Shown: positions 9,038 through 17,858 of the stretch, piece after piece | Layout of the letters: every line of letters starts with the position of its first letter | How positions within the stretch are numbered: position 1 is the first letter of the stretch | Origin: DATLLN01 sp963809205 | GTDB lineage: Bacteria; Actinomycetota; Thermoleophilia; Gaiellales; JAICJC01 | Assembly (NCBI GenBank): GCA_963809205.1 | Contig: CAWEIS010000028.1 | Coordinates: forward strand, 310,001 to 374,000 | Reading direction: 5' to 3' | DNA length: 64,000 bases | Position numbers and translations under genes: made by a program | The notes under the pieces: model-generated | Told to the model about the DNA's origin: nothing | What the model saw: the letters and a program-made list of their open reading frames with translations, nothing else | The model's database searches: none

Positions 9038-10125
9038 CGACCCTGACCATCGACGACGCGCTCCTCAGCACCCTCGAGGAGGGCTACACGCTGCCCGCCT
9101 CGTGGTACACCGACCGGGCGATCGCGGAGCTGGAACGGGAGCGCATCTTCAGCCGCTCGTGGCAGTACGCCGGGCCGGCGGAGCTCGTCGCCGATCCGTG
9201 CAGCTTCCTGGCGACCCGCGTCGCACACGCGCCGGTGGTGATCGTCCGCGACGAGGAGGGCGAGCTCCGCGGGTTCGTCAACGTCTGCCGCCATCGTGCC
9301 CATCTTGTCGCCAGCGGCAACGGCAAGCGCAAGGCCCTGCAGTGTCCGTACCACGCCTGGACGTACGGGCTGGACGGCTGCCTGCGCAGCGCCCCCCGCT
9401 CCGACCGGGAGCCGGCGTTCGACCCGTCGCAGTTCTCGCTGATCCCGGTCAAGGTCGAGCGGCTGGGCCCGATGCTGTTCGCCAACCTCGAAACCGGGTC
9501 GGGGCCGCTGACCGACGTGCTGGGCGACGTGCCGGTGCGGCTCGCCGAGGGCGGCGTCGACCTCGACCAACTGGTGCTCCGCCGCCGCTCGGGCTGGAAT
9601 ACCCAGGCCAATTGGAAGACCGGCCTGGAGAACTACCTGGAGTGCTACCACTGCCCGGTCGCCCACCCCGGCCTGTCCAAGGTGGTCGACGTCAGCGCGG
9701 ACGCCTACCGGCTGGAGGAGCACGGCATGGTCGCCAGCCAGTACGGCAACCCGCGCGATCCCGATGCCTTCTCGGACACCACCGTCGCGCAGGCCCAGTA
9801 CCACCTGCTGTTCCCGGCGACCACCTTCAACGTCGAGCTCGGGCCGATGAACCTGTCGGCCGACGCCAGCCTCCCCGGGTCCGACCCGAGCACGTCGCTG
9901 GGCTTCGCAGACTTCTACGCGCCGGCCGAGGTCGGCGACGAGGAGCTGGGCGAGCTGATGGCGTTCGCCGACCAGGTCGGCAAGGAGGACGAGGCGCTGG
10001 TCGAGGGCGTCCGCGAGGGGCTCGAGTCCGGGCTCGTCCCGCAAGGCCGGCTGATCACGTCCAGCGAGCACCAGATCGCCTGGTTTCAGCGGCTGGTGTA
10101 CGAGGCGCTCAGCTCGCGCGGATGA
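9034..10125 (+). CDS. Rieske non-haem iron oxygenase, alpha subunit
   Basis: 363 residues. The Rieske [2Fe-2S] ligands are C85, H87 (CRHRAH) and C104, H107 (CPYHAWTYG). The mononuclear iron site is in NWKTGLENYLECYHCPVAHP (H206, H211), with the third Asp likely in KEDEALVEGV. The layout matches ring-hydroxylating or quaternary-amine (carnitine/stachydrine) oxygenases. No ferredoxin, reductase or beta subunit is adjacent, so the electron donor is encoded elsewhere. Coupled to tetR. Ends 17 bases inside the convergent secreted-protein gene. Confidence 0.88.
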   Translation: MTTLTIDDALLSTLEEGYTLPASWYTDRAIAELERERIFSRSWQYAGPAELVADPCSFLATRVAHAPVVIVRDEEGELRGFVNVCRHRAHLVASGNGKRKALQCPYHAWTYGLDGCLRSAPRSDREPAFDPSQFSLIPVKVERLGPMLFANLETGSGPLTDVLGDVPVRLAEGGVDLDQLVLRRRSGWNTQANWKTGLENYLECYHCPVAHPGLSKVVDVSADAYRLEEHGMVASQYGNPRDPDAFSDTTVAQAQYHLLFPATTFNVELGPMNLSADASLPGSDPSTSLGFADFYAPAEVGDEELGELMAFADQVGKEDEALVEGVREGLESGLVPQGRLITSSEHQIAWFQRLVYEALSSRG

Positions 10126-10864
10126 TCGCGAGGTAATCGGAGCGGCCGAGCACCGTGCCGCTCAGCCGGTCGCGGAGCATGATGGTCGGCGTCTCGCGCA
10201 TCGACACGAAGCCCGTACCGTCCTGGAAGAACGTGGTCGAGCTCATGGTGGCGTGCGTGAACGACTTCGGGAAGGTGAAGCTCTGCGTGCCGGTCGTCGC
10301 ACCGAACGGACACGTCTCCTGCGAGCAGTAGCTCTTCGCCATCCGCACCTGGACGAGCATCGAGCGCTTGCCGGGGAAGCTCGCCGAGATGCGGATCCCG
10401 CCGACCTGGATGTGGGTCGGCGACACGCTGACGGTCTGCGTCCATGTCACGCGGGCGCCGTTGCTCGCCCGGAAACCACCGCGGATGGTCATCTTCCCGG
10501 CGCCGAACACCTGCCGCTTGGGCAGCGCCGTCACGTGGATTACGGTCTGCGGGTCGGTGTGCATCGCGCCGTAGGCCGCGTTCGCCCAGACCGCCCTGGG
10601 CAGGGTCAGCGCCAGCAGCTTGGTCTTGTAGTTGAGCGTGAAGCCGCCGAGCACCGAGATGCCGGGCACCTGGGTGTAGCGGAGCCGCCCGGTCTGCGTG
10701 CCGGTGGCCGGGCAGCCGGATGAGAGGGTGACGGCCAGGGTCTGCGCGCGGGTGTGCTTGCCCGTCGCCGTGACGGCGCACGAGGGCGCCGCACCCGCCT
10801 GTGATGCGGGAACGAGAGCGACCGCCAGTGCGGCCAGCATGGTCGGAGCCAGGAGCCGTCGCAC
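10109..10864 (-). CDS. Secreted beta-rich hypothetical protein
   Basis: 251 residues from GTG 10864. A clear signal peptide (basic MRRLLAP start, apolar core, ASQAGA before a likely cut near residue 25) precedes a Thr/Ser-rich body. Paired cysteines (SC..SGC and YCSQETC) suggest disulfides outside the cell. Many short beta-like repeats (TQSFTFPK, TMTIRGG-like patterns) suggest an all-beta fold. No family recognised. Confidence 0.72.
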   Translation of the reverse strand: MRRLLAPTMLAALAVALVPASQAGAAPSCAVTATGKHTRAQTLAVTLSSGCPATGTQTGRLRYTQVPGISVLGGFTLNYKTKLLALTLPRAVWANAAYGAMHTDPQTVIHVTALPKRQVFGAGKMTIRGGFRASNGARVTWTQTVSVSPTHIQVGGIRISASFPGKRSMLVQVRMAKSYCSQETCPFGATTGTQSFTFPKSFTHATMSSTTFFQDGTGFVSMRETPTIMLRDRLSGTVLGRSDYLAIIRAS

Positions 10865-10924
10865 CCCTCCGGGATACCACCAACTGTGCTTGCTGTCCAG
10901 AGGTGGGCACATACAATCGGCCGC

Positions 10925-11962
10925 ATGACTCAACGACCGGAATGGCTCAAGGACGGATGGCCCGAGCTGCGCGAGGCGCCGCCGTGGGTGATGCAGGAGA
11001 TGATCGAGAGCGAGCCCGAGGTGCTCGAGCGGATCGCGCAGACGGCGGACACGACCGATGTCGCGTTGCTGCTCCGCGGTCCCGGGCCGGTGACGGTGAC
11101 CGGCTGCGGCACCAGCGAGCACGCGTCGATGGCGATCGCCGCGATCCTGTCCGAGACGGGTACGCCGGCGACGCCGCGCGAGGCGTTCGAGCTGTCGCTC
11201 GACCCGCCGCGGGAGGGGTCGGTGATCGCGGTCTCGCACGAGGGCGGCACCTGGGCGACCGTCGAGGCGCTGAAGGCCGCCCGTGCGGCCGGCCGCCCGA
11301 CGGCGCTGGTCACCGCGCGCCCGGAGGGCGAGGCGGCCGCCCAGGCGGACGCCGTCCTGGCGACGCCGGAGGTCGACGGCAGCTGGTGCCACACGATCGG
11401 CTACACGTCGCCGTTCACCGCCGGTCTCGCGCTGGCCGCGCGGCCGGAGACGGGGGCCGTGCGCTCGCTGCTGGACGCGGGCGTCGCTATGCGCGCCCAG
11501 GCGGCCGAGATCGCCGCCGACCTCGGCGGCTCGGCGCGCCTGATCATCATCGGCTCGGGCGCCGACCGGATCGCCGCGCGCGAGCTGACGCTGAAGATCG
11601 AGGAGGCGAGCCACATTCCGACCTCGATGCGCGACCTGGAGACGTTCCTGCACGGCCACATCCCGGCCTGCGACGAGACCACCGGCCTCGTGCTGATCGC
11701 CGCCGACCGCCGCGGCGGCGCGAAGCGCGACGACCGCGCCGAGGCGCTGGAGCGCGCGAGCCGGCGGGTCGGCATCCGCTGCCACACGCTGCAGGCGCCT
11801 CCCGCCCCCGACGGGCTCCCGGCGGCGGCCGGCGCGCTGCTCGCCACCGCAGCGCCGCTGCAGTGGCTGGCGCTCGAGCTTGCGGCCGCGCGCGGAGTGA
11901 ACCCCGACCTGATCCGCCGCGAGCACGCGCCCTACCGCGAGGCGGCCGCGGAGCACAAGTGA
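10925..11962 (+). CDS. SIS-domain sugar isomerase/deaminase-like protein
   Basis: 345 residues from ATG 10925. Two SIS (phosphosugar-binding) domains are seen: VTVTGCGTSEHASMA near residue 58 and LIIIGSGADRIAARELTLKIEE near residue 200. The latter resembles the isomerase half of GlmS and the AgaS/FrlB proteins, but the N-terminal glutaminase domain is absent. It likely isomerises or deaminates a phosphosugar. It is followed at once by a class I glutamine amidotransferase gene. Confidence 0.8.
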   Translation: MTQRPEWLKDGWPELREAPPWVMQEMIESEPEVLERIAQTADTTDVALLLRGPGPVTVTGCGTSEHASMAIAAILSETGTPATPREAFELSLDPPREGSVIAVSHEGGTWATVEALKAARAAGRPTALVTARPEGEAAAQADAVLATPEVDGSWCHTIGYTSPFTAGLALAARPETGAVRSLLDAGVAMRAQAAEIAADLGGSARLIIIGSGADRIAARELTLKIEEASHIPTSMRDLETFLHGHIPACDETTGLVLIAADRRGGAKRDDRAEALERASRRVGIRCHTLQAPPAPDGLPAAAGALLATAAPLQWLALELAAARGVNPDLIRREHAPYREAAAEHK

Positions 11963-11967
11963 GCCGC

Positions 11968-12681
11968 ATGCGCGTCCTGCACATCCAGAACGAGGTGACC
12001 GACCCCTGCGTGCTCTTCACCGAGGAGCTCGAGGCCAAAGGCATGGAGGTGGCGACGGTGCACGCCTACGCCGGTGAGCGCCTGCCGGACACGCTCGACG
12101 GGTACGACGGCATGGTCGCCGGCGGCGGGCTGGTCGACACGCACCAGGCGGAGGAGCACCCGTGGATGCAGCAGGAGATGCGGCTGATCGCCGAGGCGGT
12201 CGACCGCAGCGTCCCCTTCATCGGGCTCTGCCTGGGCGCCCAGCTGCTGACCGAGGCGACCGGCGGCGAGGTCTACCGGTGCGAGCCCCACGAGATCGGG
12301 TGGACGCCGGTCGAGCTGGCGCCGGCGGCCGCAGGCGACCCGCTGTTCGGCGGGCTGCCGGAGAGCTTCCTGGCCATGCAGTGGCACTTCTACGCGTGCC
12401 GCGTGCCGGAGGACGGCGCCGAGCTGATGCGCAATCCGGTGTGCACGCAGGCGCTGCGCGTCGGCGAGGCCGCCTGGGGAACGCAGTTCCACATCGAGGT
12501 CAACCGGACGAGCCTGGAGACGTGGCTGGCGGCCGCCGAGCACGAGCTGGCCGCGAACGGCTATCCGCGCGAGGAGTTCCTGCGCTCGCTCGACGAGGTG
12601 CTGCCCGCGCATATGGAGATCGGCCGGACGCTGGCGCGCCGGCTGGGCGACGTCATCGAGCGGCGCGCGAGCCGGGTGTAG
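11968..12681 (+). CDS. Class I glutamine amidotransferase-like protein
   Basis: 237 residues from ATG 11968; GTG 11959 would give a GTGA overlap with the SIS gene and is also possible. The nucleophile is C88 in GLCLGAQLL, and H175/E177 in GTQFHIEV complete the Cys-His-Glu triad. Stand-alone proteins of this type hydrolyse glutamine or gamma-glutamyl compounds, or pass ammonia to a partner. Here the neighbour is the SIS protein. Convergent with the GST gene, with 29 bases of overlap. Confidence 0.82.
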   Translation: MRVLHIQNEVTDPCVLFTEELEAKGMEVATVHAYAGERLPDTLDGYDGMVAGGGLVDTHQAEEHPWMQQEMRLIAEAVDRSVPFIGLCLGAQLLTEATGGEVYRCEPHEIGWTPVELAPAAAGDPLFGGLPESFLAMQWHFYACRVPEDGAELMRNPVCTQALRVGEAAWGTQFHIEVNRTSLETWLAAAEHELAANGYPREEFLRSLDEVLPAHMEIGRTLARRLGDVIERRASRV

Positions 12682-13249
12682 CACCCAGGCCGAGCAGCTC
12701 GTGCTCGACCCGGTATTCGGGCCGGGCGTCCAGCCGCTCCAGCCATGCCAGGATCGCCGGGAAGGCCTCCAGGCTGCCGCCGACCCGATCGACGCGGACG
12801 ATCCACGGCCAGTACGCGGGCTCGGCCAGCGTGTAGGAGTCGCCGGCGAGGTAGTCGTGCTGCCCGAGCAGCTCCTCGACCCAGCCGAGCTGCGCGTGCA
12901 TCTCGTCCAGCGCGCCGTCCTCGCCGCGGCGAACGGCGTAGTAGGCGTCCGACAGATCCTCGAACCGGCGCATCAGCATGCGCACTCCCGCGCGGCCGAC
13001 GGCGTCTGCCGGCATCATCCGCGGCTCGGGGAAGACCTCGTCCAGATACTCGGCGAGCGCCTCGGACTCGTAGATCACGTGGCCGTCGTGCTCGAGCACC
13101 GGCACGCGGTTGCGCGGGTTCATCTCGCGCAGCCAGGCCGGCTTGTTCGAGAGGTCGACCTGCACTGACTCGTGGTCGATGCCCTTCGCGGCCAGGACGA
13201 GCCGCGTGCGGACGCAATAGGGACAGCTGTCGGCGTGGTTCAACCTCAC
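12653..13249 (-). CDS. Glutathione S-transferase-like protein
   Basis: 198 residues from GTG 13249. The N-terminal thioredoxin-fold motif SCPYCVRTRLVLAAKGI is glutaredoxin/GST-like with a CPYC pair. NRVPVLEHDGHVIYESEAL contains the cis-Pro and the Glu-Ser glutathione gamma-Glu site. A helical C-terminal domain follows (LAGDSYTLAEPAYWPWI). In an actinobacterium without glutathione it may use another thiol. Divergent from the gene at 13278. Confidence 0.82.
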   Translation of the reverse strand: MRLNHADSCPYCVRTRLVLAAKGIDHESVQVDLSNKPAWLREMNPRNRVPVLEHDGHVIYESEALAEYLDEVFPEPRMMPADAVGRAGVRMLMRRFEDLSDAYYAVRRGEDGALDEMHAQLGWVEELLGQHDYLAGDSYTLAEPAYWPWIVRVDRVGGSLEAFPAILAWLERLDARPEYRVEHELLGLGATPGSRAAR

Positions 13250-13277
13250 TCCAACGAAGAGTAGCGAGGATCGCGCG

Positions 13278-14571
13278 ATGGGGACGGAACCGGATCTCAC
13301 ATCGCAGATCGAGGAGGCGCTCGACGAGCTCGGCAGGTTCCCGCTGGTCGAGGCGCTCTACGGCCGCCGGTCGCGGCGCTTCCCGCTGGGCGGCGAGATC
13401 CCGGATGGGCCGCTGGCCTACCGGTCGCGCCACGACCCGATGCCGCTCTCCGAGATCGAGCGGCTGCTGGTGCTGACGGCCTGCGCCGGCACCACCGGCT
13501 GGCACTACGCGATCACGCGGCACGAGCGATACGCGCCGCACCTGTCGAACTACTCGGGCGGCGCGGCCGGCCGGACGTTCCCGTCGGCCGCCGGCTTCCA
13601 CACGGCCGAGATCTTCTTCACCGACGACTCGGGCACCTATTTCTTCCCCACCCGCGACGCGGGCGCGCAGGTCGACCCGGCGGACGAGCGGCTGACGCCG
13701 GCGCTCATGATCGAGCGCCATCGCCACCTGATCCGCCGGCTGTCCGATTCGCGCATCCACCTGCCCCGCCAGGAGCCGTACATGGAGGGGCACAACACCT
13801 GGATCGCCAACCACCCGGGCTCGCTGCTGGTGATCCCGGTGGCCGACGTCGCGCAGCACAACATCGCCAACCTGTGCTTCTTCGTCCAGAACGGCTACTG
13901 CATCTTCGACGACGTCAACGGCCGGCCGATCCCCGGCATGGAGCGGTTCCGCGGGCTGGTCGACGTCGACGACCCGCTACCGCTGACCTTCCTCGAGCAG
14001 TACTCGCTGACCGAGGCGACCGCCGAGCTGGCGACGTCCGCGTTCTGCGGCGTGCTGATGCTGCAGGCGATGGGCCTGGGCGGCTGGATGTTCGACGGCA
14101 TCGACCGGATGACGATGCTCGGCGCCTCCGGCGACCCGGGCGTGCCGGGCCTGGGCTTCCGCTACGACGAGGACGAGCGGTGGGCGCTGCCCAACCCGAC
14201 CGGGCTGGACGGCGTGTTCGAGGCGTTCTGCCCGCCCCACCACGCGGACATGGCGGCCGCGGTCGAGGCGTTCGCGCAGCGCAAGTTCGGGCCGGGCGGC
14301 GTCTTCCACCCGGGCACGCCCGGGCGCGTGGTCGGAGAGCGCCGTCGTTCGCGGCAGCGCCCAGCCGTACACCGACGAGTTCAAGGCCTGCGTGGCCCAT
14401 CAGGCGCAGTACATCCTGGACACGTTCGGCAAGTTCCCGGGCACGGTGCCGACGCTCTTCATCATGAACTACGTGCAGGCTCAGCACATCGACACGGAGT
14501 TCTACGACCACCACTTCCGAGCGGGCGCCTACCTGGATACGCACGCCGCGCATCAGCAGCGGTGGCACTGA
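13278..14571 (+). CDS. Nitroreductase/SagB-like protein (frameshifted)
   Basis: About 430 residues after repairing one indel. The first frame runs to about 14325; the natural C-terminus (YTDEFKACVAHQAQYILDT onward) is in another frame and stops at 14571. The layout recalls SagB-type nitroreductases: PLSEIERLLVLTACAG, then RTFPSAAGFHTAEIFF, then a late block LATSAFCGVLMLQAMGLGG. Those enzymes use FMN to oxidise azolines or reduce small molecules, but the resemblance is by pattern only. No azoline cyclodehydratase is nearby. Confidence 0.55.
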
Positions 14572-14589
14572 TCGGTTAGCCTGCGCCGC

Positions 14590-15243
14590 GTGGCAGGCGA
14601 GGGTTACACCGTGGTTCGGATCGACGACGTCGCGCCGATCCCCGCGATCGCGGAGCCGTTTCAGATCCGGCTCCTGCGGCGCGAGCTGGGCGTGCAGGCG
14701 TTTGGGATCAACGCGTACACGGCCCCGGCGGCCGGCGACATGGTGATCGAGGATCACGACGAGCTGGGCGGCGGAGCCGCTCGCCACGAGGAGCTGTACC
14801 TGGTGGTGTCCGGCAAGGCGACGTTCACAGTCGACGGCGAATCCGCCGAGTTCGGCGCCGGCGGCCTGGTATACGTGGCCGACCCGGCGTCGCGCCGCAG
14901 CGCGACCGCGGCCGAGCCGAACACGACGGTGCTGGTGGTCGGCGGCGCGCCCGGCGAGGTCAACCGGCCGGGCGGCTGGGAGGTCAACGTGCTCGCGAAC
15001 CCGGCGTACCTCGCGGGCGACTACGACGAGGCCATCCGGATCGCCTCCGAAGGCCTCGACGAGCGGTCGGACAACGCCGGCCTGCTCTACAACCTCGCCT
15101 GCTTCCAGGCGCTGGCCGGCCGCGGCGACGAGGCCGTGGTGCTGCTGCGCCGGGCGTACGAGGTGCTGCCGGCCGCCCGCGAGTGGGCGACCGACGACTC
15201 CGACCTGGACTCGATCCGCGACCGCGAGGACTTCCCGACATGA
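14590..15243 (+). CDS. Cupin protein with C-terminal TPR-like repeat
   Basis: 217 residues from GTG 14590. Residues ~20-125 form a cupin: HEELYLVVSGKATFTVDGE and GAGGLVYVADPASRRSATA are the two conserved boxes, although the metal-His pattern is thin. The last ~90 residues (YDEAIRIASEGLDERSDNAG, LLYNLACFQALAG, EWATDDSDLDSIRDRE) look like TPR-type helical repeats. It overlaps a close paralog downstream (ATGA). Confidence 0.8.
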   Translation: MAGEGYTVVRIDDVAPIPAIAEPFQIRLLRRELGVQAFGINAYTAPAAGDMVIEDHDELGGGAARHEELYLVVSGKATFTVDGESAEFGAGGLVYVADPASRRSATAAEPNTTVLVVGGAPGEVNRPGGWEVNVLANPAYLAGDYDEAIRIASEGLDERSDNAGLLYNLACFQALAGRGDEAVVLLRRAYEVLPAAREWATDDSDLDSIRDREDFPT

Positions 15244-15866
15244 AGGCGGTCAACGTCACCGACATCGAGCCCCGCAGGATCATGGGCGGCACGATGCTCT
15301 GGCATCCCGTGCGCAGGACGCTCGGCGTCCGCTCGTTCGGCACGAACGCCTACACGGCGCTGAAGGCCGGCGACCGGGTGGTCGAGGAGCACAGCGAGGG
15401 TGGCGCGGGGCACGAGGAGGTCTACCTGGTGCTGAACGGCAGTGCCACGTTCGAGCTCGGCGACGACACCGTCGAGGTCGGCGCCGGCGGCATGGTCTTC
15501 GTCAGCGACCCCGAGCTGAAGCGCGGGGCCGTCGCCACCGAAGCCAACACGACCGTGATCGTGTTCGGCGGACCGGTCGGCACGCCCTTCGAGCCGCAGG
15601 TCTGGGAGCACGACTTCGCGGCGCAGGAGTCGTACGACGCCGGCGACTTCGAGGCCGCGTACGAGATCGCCTCCGAGGGCCTCGAGGAGCACGGCGAGAG
15701 CGCCCGCCTGCACTACAACCTCGCGTGCTACGCCGCGCGCGGCCGGCACCAGGAGCTGGCACTGCACCACCTCGACCAGGCGACGAAGCTGGACGCCGAG
15801 CTGGTGCGTACCTGGTCGGCGGACGACCACGACCTCGATTCGATCCGCGAGCGCGCCGGCCTGTAA
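15240..15866 (+). CDS. Cupin-TPR paralog of the preceding gene
   Basis: 208 residues from ATG 15240. It shares the architecture and many blocks with the gene before it: FGTNAYTALKAGD, HEEVYLVLNGSATFELGDD, VGAGGMVFVSDPE, YEIASEGLEEHGES, HYNLACYAARG and SADDHDLDSIRERAGL. A tandem duplication that diverged is the simplest reading. The stop codon is embedded in the palindromic repeat at 15865-15890. Confidence 0.82.
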   Translation: MKAVNVTDIEPRRIMGGTMLWHPVRRTLGVRSFGTNAYTALKAGDRVVEEHSEGGAGHEEVYLVLNGSATFELGDDTVEVGAGGMVFVSDPELKRGAVATEANTTVIVFGGPVGTPFEPQVWEHDFAAQESYDAGDFEAAYEIASEGLEEHGESARLHYNLACYAARGRHQELALHHLDQATKLDAELVRTWSADDHDLDSIRERAGL

Positions 15867-15890
15867 AAACGGGGTCTGACCCCGTTTTTT
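15865..15890. terminator. GGGGTCTGACCCC palindrome between convergent genes
   Basis: A-run, CGGGGTCTGACCCCG, then a T-run: a strong hairpin followed by a U tract in either direction. The A and T runs form part of the stop codons of both convergent genes (cupin stop 15864-15866, lutC stop 15890-15892), so it looks like a compact bidirectional terminator. Related copies lie at 22474, 22512 and 51674. Confidence 0.85.
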
Positions 15891-16501
15891 CACTGCGCGA
15901 CGATCACGTCCAGCCGACGTGGCCCGTGCACGCCCTCGACCCGCTCGAGCTCGATGTCGGAGGTCGCCGACGGCCCCGAGATGAACGTGACCGGCGCACG
16001 CCGCTCGCGCACCGCGGCGCCCAGCGCCCGGATCGCCTCCGGCACCGAGTGCACGACCTGGGACGCACGGACGATGCACAGGTGATGGTCGGGGACCAGG
16101 GTCAGCGCGCGAGCGCCCTGACCGGGGCCGCAGTCCAGGACGATCGTGCCGGTCTCGGCGATCGCCAGCGCACAGCCCGTGATCACGGCGTCGACGCGGT
16201 CGAGCGCCTCGACGCCGAGCGGCTCGCGGAGCGGCTCGACGGTCTGCGGTAGCCACGCGCCGGGCAGCCCGTCGGGCACCGCCACCGTCCCCGTGACGAG
16301 CCGCTCGACCACACTCGCGACATCGTGCTCGGCCGCGAGCACCACGCTCGCCCGGTACTCGGCCACACGCTCGGCGAACAGCGCCACAGCGTCGCCCTGA
16401 CCGGCAATGTGATAGCCGGACGGCCGCGGGCCGTACTCGGGCGAGGCGCCGCTCAGCGCGTCGCGCACGGCGCCCAGGATCTGCTCACGCGCCGCGGTCA
16501 C
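15890..16501 (-). CDS. lutC: Lactate utilization protein C (LutC/YkgG family)
   Basis: 203 residues from GTG 16501. The blocks ITGCALAIAETGTIVLDCG, LTLVPDHHLCIVRASQVV and ISGPSATSDIELERVEGVHGP are diagnostic of the LUD family. Its partner role in LutABC oxidation of L-lactate to pyruvate, or of a related hydroxy acid, is known in Bacillus. The start lies 17 bases inside lutB. Last gene of the operon that begins at 20638. Confidence 0.9.
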   Translation of the reverse strand: MTAAREQILGAVRDALSGASPEYGPRPSGYHIAGQGDAVALFAERVAEYRASVVLAAEHDVASVVERLVTGTVAVPDGLPGAWLPQTVEPLREPLGVEALDRVDAVITGCALAIAETGTIVLDCGPGQGARALTLVPDHHLCIVRASQVVHSVPEAIRALGAAVRERRAPVTFISGPSATSDIELERVEGVHGPRRLDVIVAQ

Positions 16502-17858
16502 GCCACCACTCCCTGAACGAGGTGTCGGGCACCTGCGGCAGCTCGCGGCTCTCCGTCCAGCCGCGGAGCGGGCCCAGCCGGCCCAGCCCGCGGCCCAGCC
16601 GGGCCAGGCGCTGGCCGCGCTCGTACCGCCGCCGGTCGGCGAACGTCCAGGCCAACGCCGCGAACGCACGTCGCTCCGCCCGCGGCTTGGGCGCCTTGGC
16701 GCGCAGGTGTACCAGCACCCGCGGGATCTCGATCTTCACCGGGCACGCCTCCTCGCAGGCACCGCACAGGCTCGACGCGAACGGCAGCGACGGCGCCTGG
16801 TCGATCCCCTCCAGCTGCGGCGTCAGGATCGCGCCGATCGGCCCCGGATAGATCGAGCCATACGCGTGGCCGCCCGTGCGCTCGTACACCGGGCAGACGT
16901 TGAGGCACGCCGAGCAGCGAATGCAGTGCAGCGCCTGGCGGCCGACCGCGTCCGCCAGCACGCGCGTGCGCCCGTTGTCCAGCAGGATCACGTGCAACTC
17001 GCGCGGGCCGTCGCCGTCCACCGGCCCGGTCCAGACCGACGTATACGGGTTCATCCGCTCGCCGGTGGACGAGCGCGGGAGGAGCTGGAGGAACACCTCG
17101 AGATCCTCCCAGCGCGGCACCAGCTTCTCGATCCCGACGACGCTGATCAGCACCTCCGGCAGCGTCGTACACATCCGCCCGTTGCCCTCGGACTCCAGCA
17201 CCACCAGGCTGCCCGTCTCGGCCACGGCGAAGTTCGCCCCGCTGACGCCGACGCGCGCCCGCAGGAACCGCTCGCGCAGGTGCCGGCGCGCCGTCTCGGC
17301 CAGCTGTGACGGGTCGTCCGTCAGCTCGGCGTCGCCGATCGTGCGGCGGAACAGGTCGCGGATCTCGGTGCGGTTGCGGTGGATGGCCGGCACCAGAATG
17401 TGCGACGACCAGTCGCCGTCCAGCTGCAGGATCAGCTCGGCGAGGTCGGTCTCGATGGCGTCGATGCCGGCGGCGGCGAGCGCGTCGTTCAGCCCGATCT
17501 CGTCCGTGGTCAGCGACTTGACCTTGACCACCTCGGCGGCGCCGTGGCGGCGCGCGATGGCCACGGCGACGGCGTTGGCCTCGTCGGCGTCGCGCGCCCA
17601 GTGCACCTCGCCGCCGGCCGCGGTGAACGCCCGCTCGAACTCCTCCAGATGCCGGTCGAGCGAGCGCATCGTGCGGTCCTTGATCACGCGGCCCGCCTCG
17701 CGCAGCTCCTCCCAGTCGGCCAGCTCGCCAACCGTGGCCAGGCGCTTGCGGCGGATCGTCGCCGTGGCGTGCCCGAGGTTGCGCCGCAGCTGCGTCCGCC
17801 GCAGCTCGACGCGGGCCGCGCTGGGGAAGCTCGCCGAGCTACGCCGTGCCGTGCTCAC
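16485..17858 (-). CDS. lutB: Lactate utilization iron-sulfur protein B
   Basis: 457 residues from GTG 17858 (GTGA overlap with lutA). The N-terminal LUD domain includes VKVKSLTTDEIGLNDAL and GVSGANFAVAETGSLVVLES. Two 4Fe-4S clusters are marked by CIRCSACLNVCPVYERTGG and CGACEEACPVKI. It moves electrons from the LutA/LutC partners. Length fits the family (~470). Confidence 0.93.
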   Translation of the reverse strand: MSTARRSSASFPSAARVELRRTQLRRNLGHATATIRRKRLATVGELADWEELREAGRVIKDRTMRSLDRHLEEFERAFTAAGGEVHWARDADEANAVAVAIARRHGAAEVVKVKSLTTDEIGLNDALAAAGIDAIETDLAELILQLDGDWSSHILVPAIHRNRTEIRDLFRRTIGDAELTDDPSQLAETARRHLRERFLRARVGVSGANFAVAETGSLVVLESEGNGRMCTTLPEVLISVVGIEKLVPRWEDLEVFLQLLPRSSTGERMNPYTSVWTGPVDGDGPRELHVILLDNGRTRVLADAVGRQALHCIRCSACLNVCPVYERTGGHAYGSIYPGPIGAILTPQLEGIDQAPSLPFASSLCGACEEACPVKIEIPRVLVHLRAKAPKPRAERRAFAALAWTFADRRRYERGQRLARLGRGLGRLGPLRGWTESRELPQVPDTSFREWWRDRGA

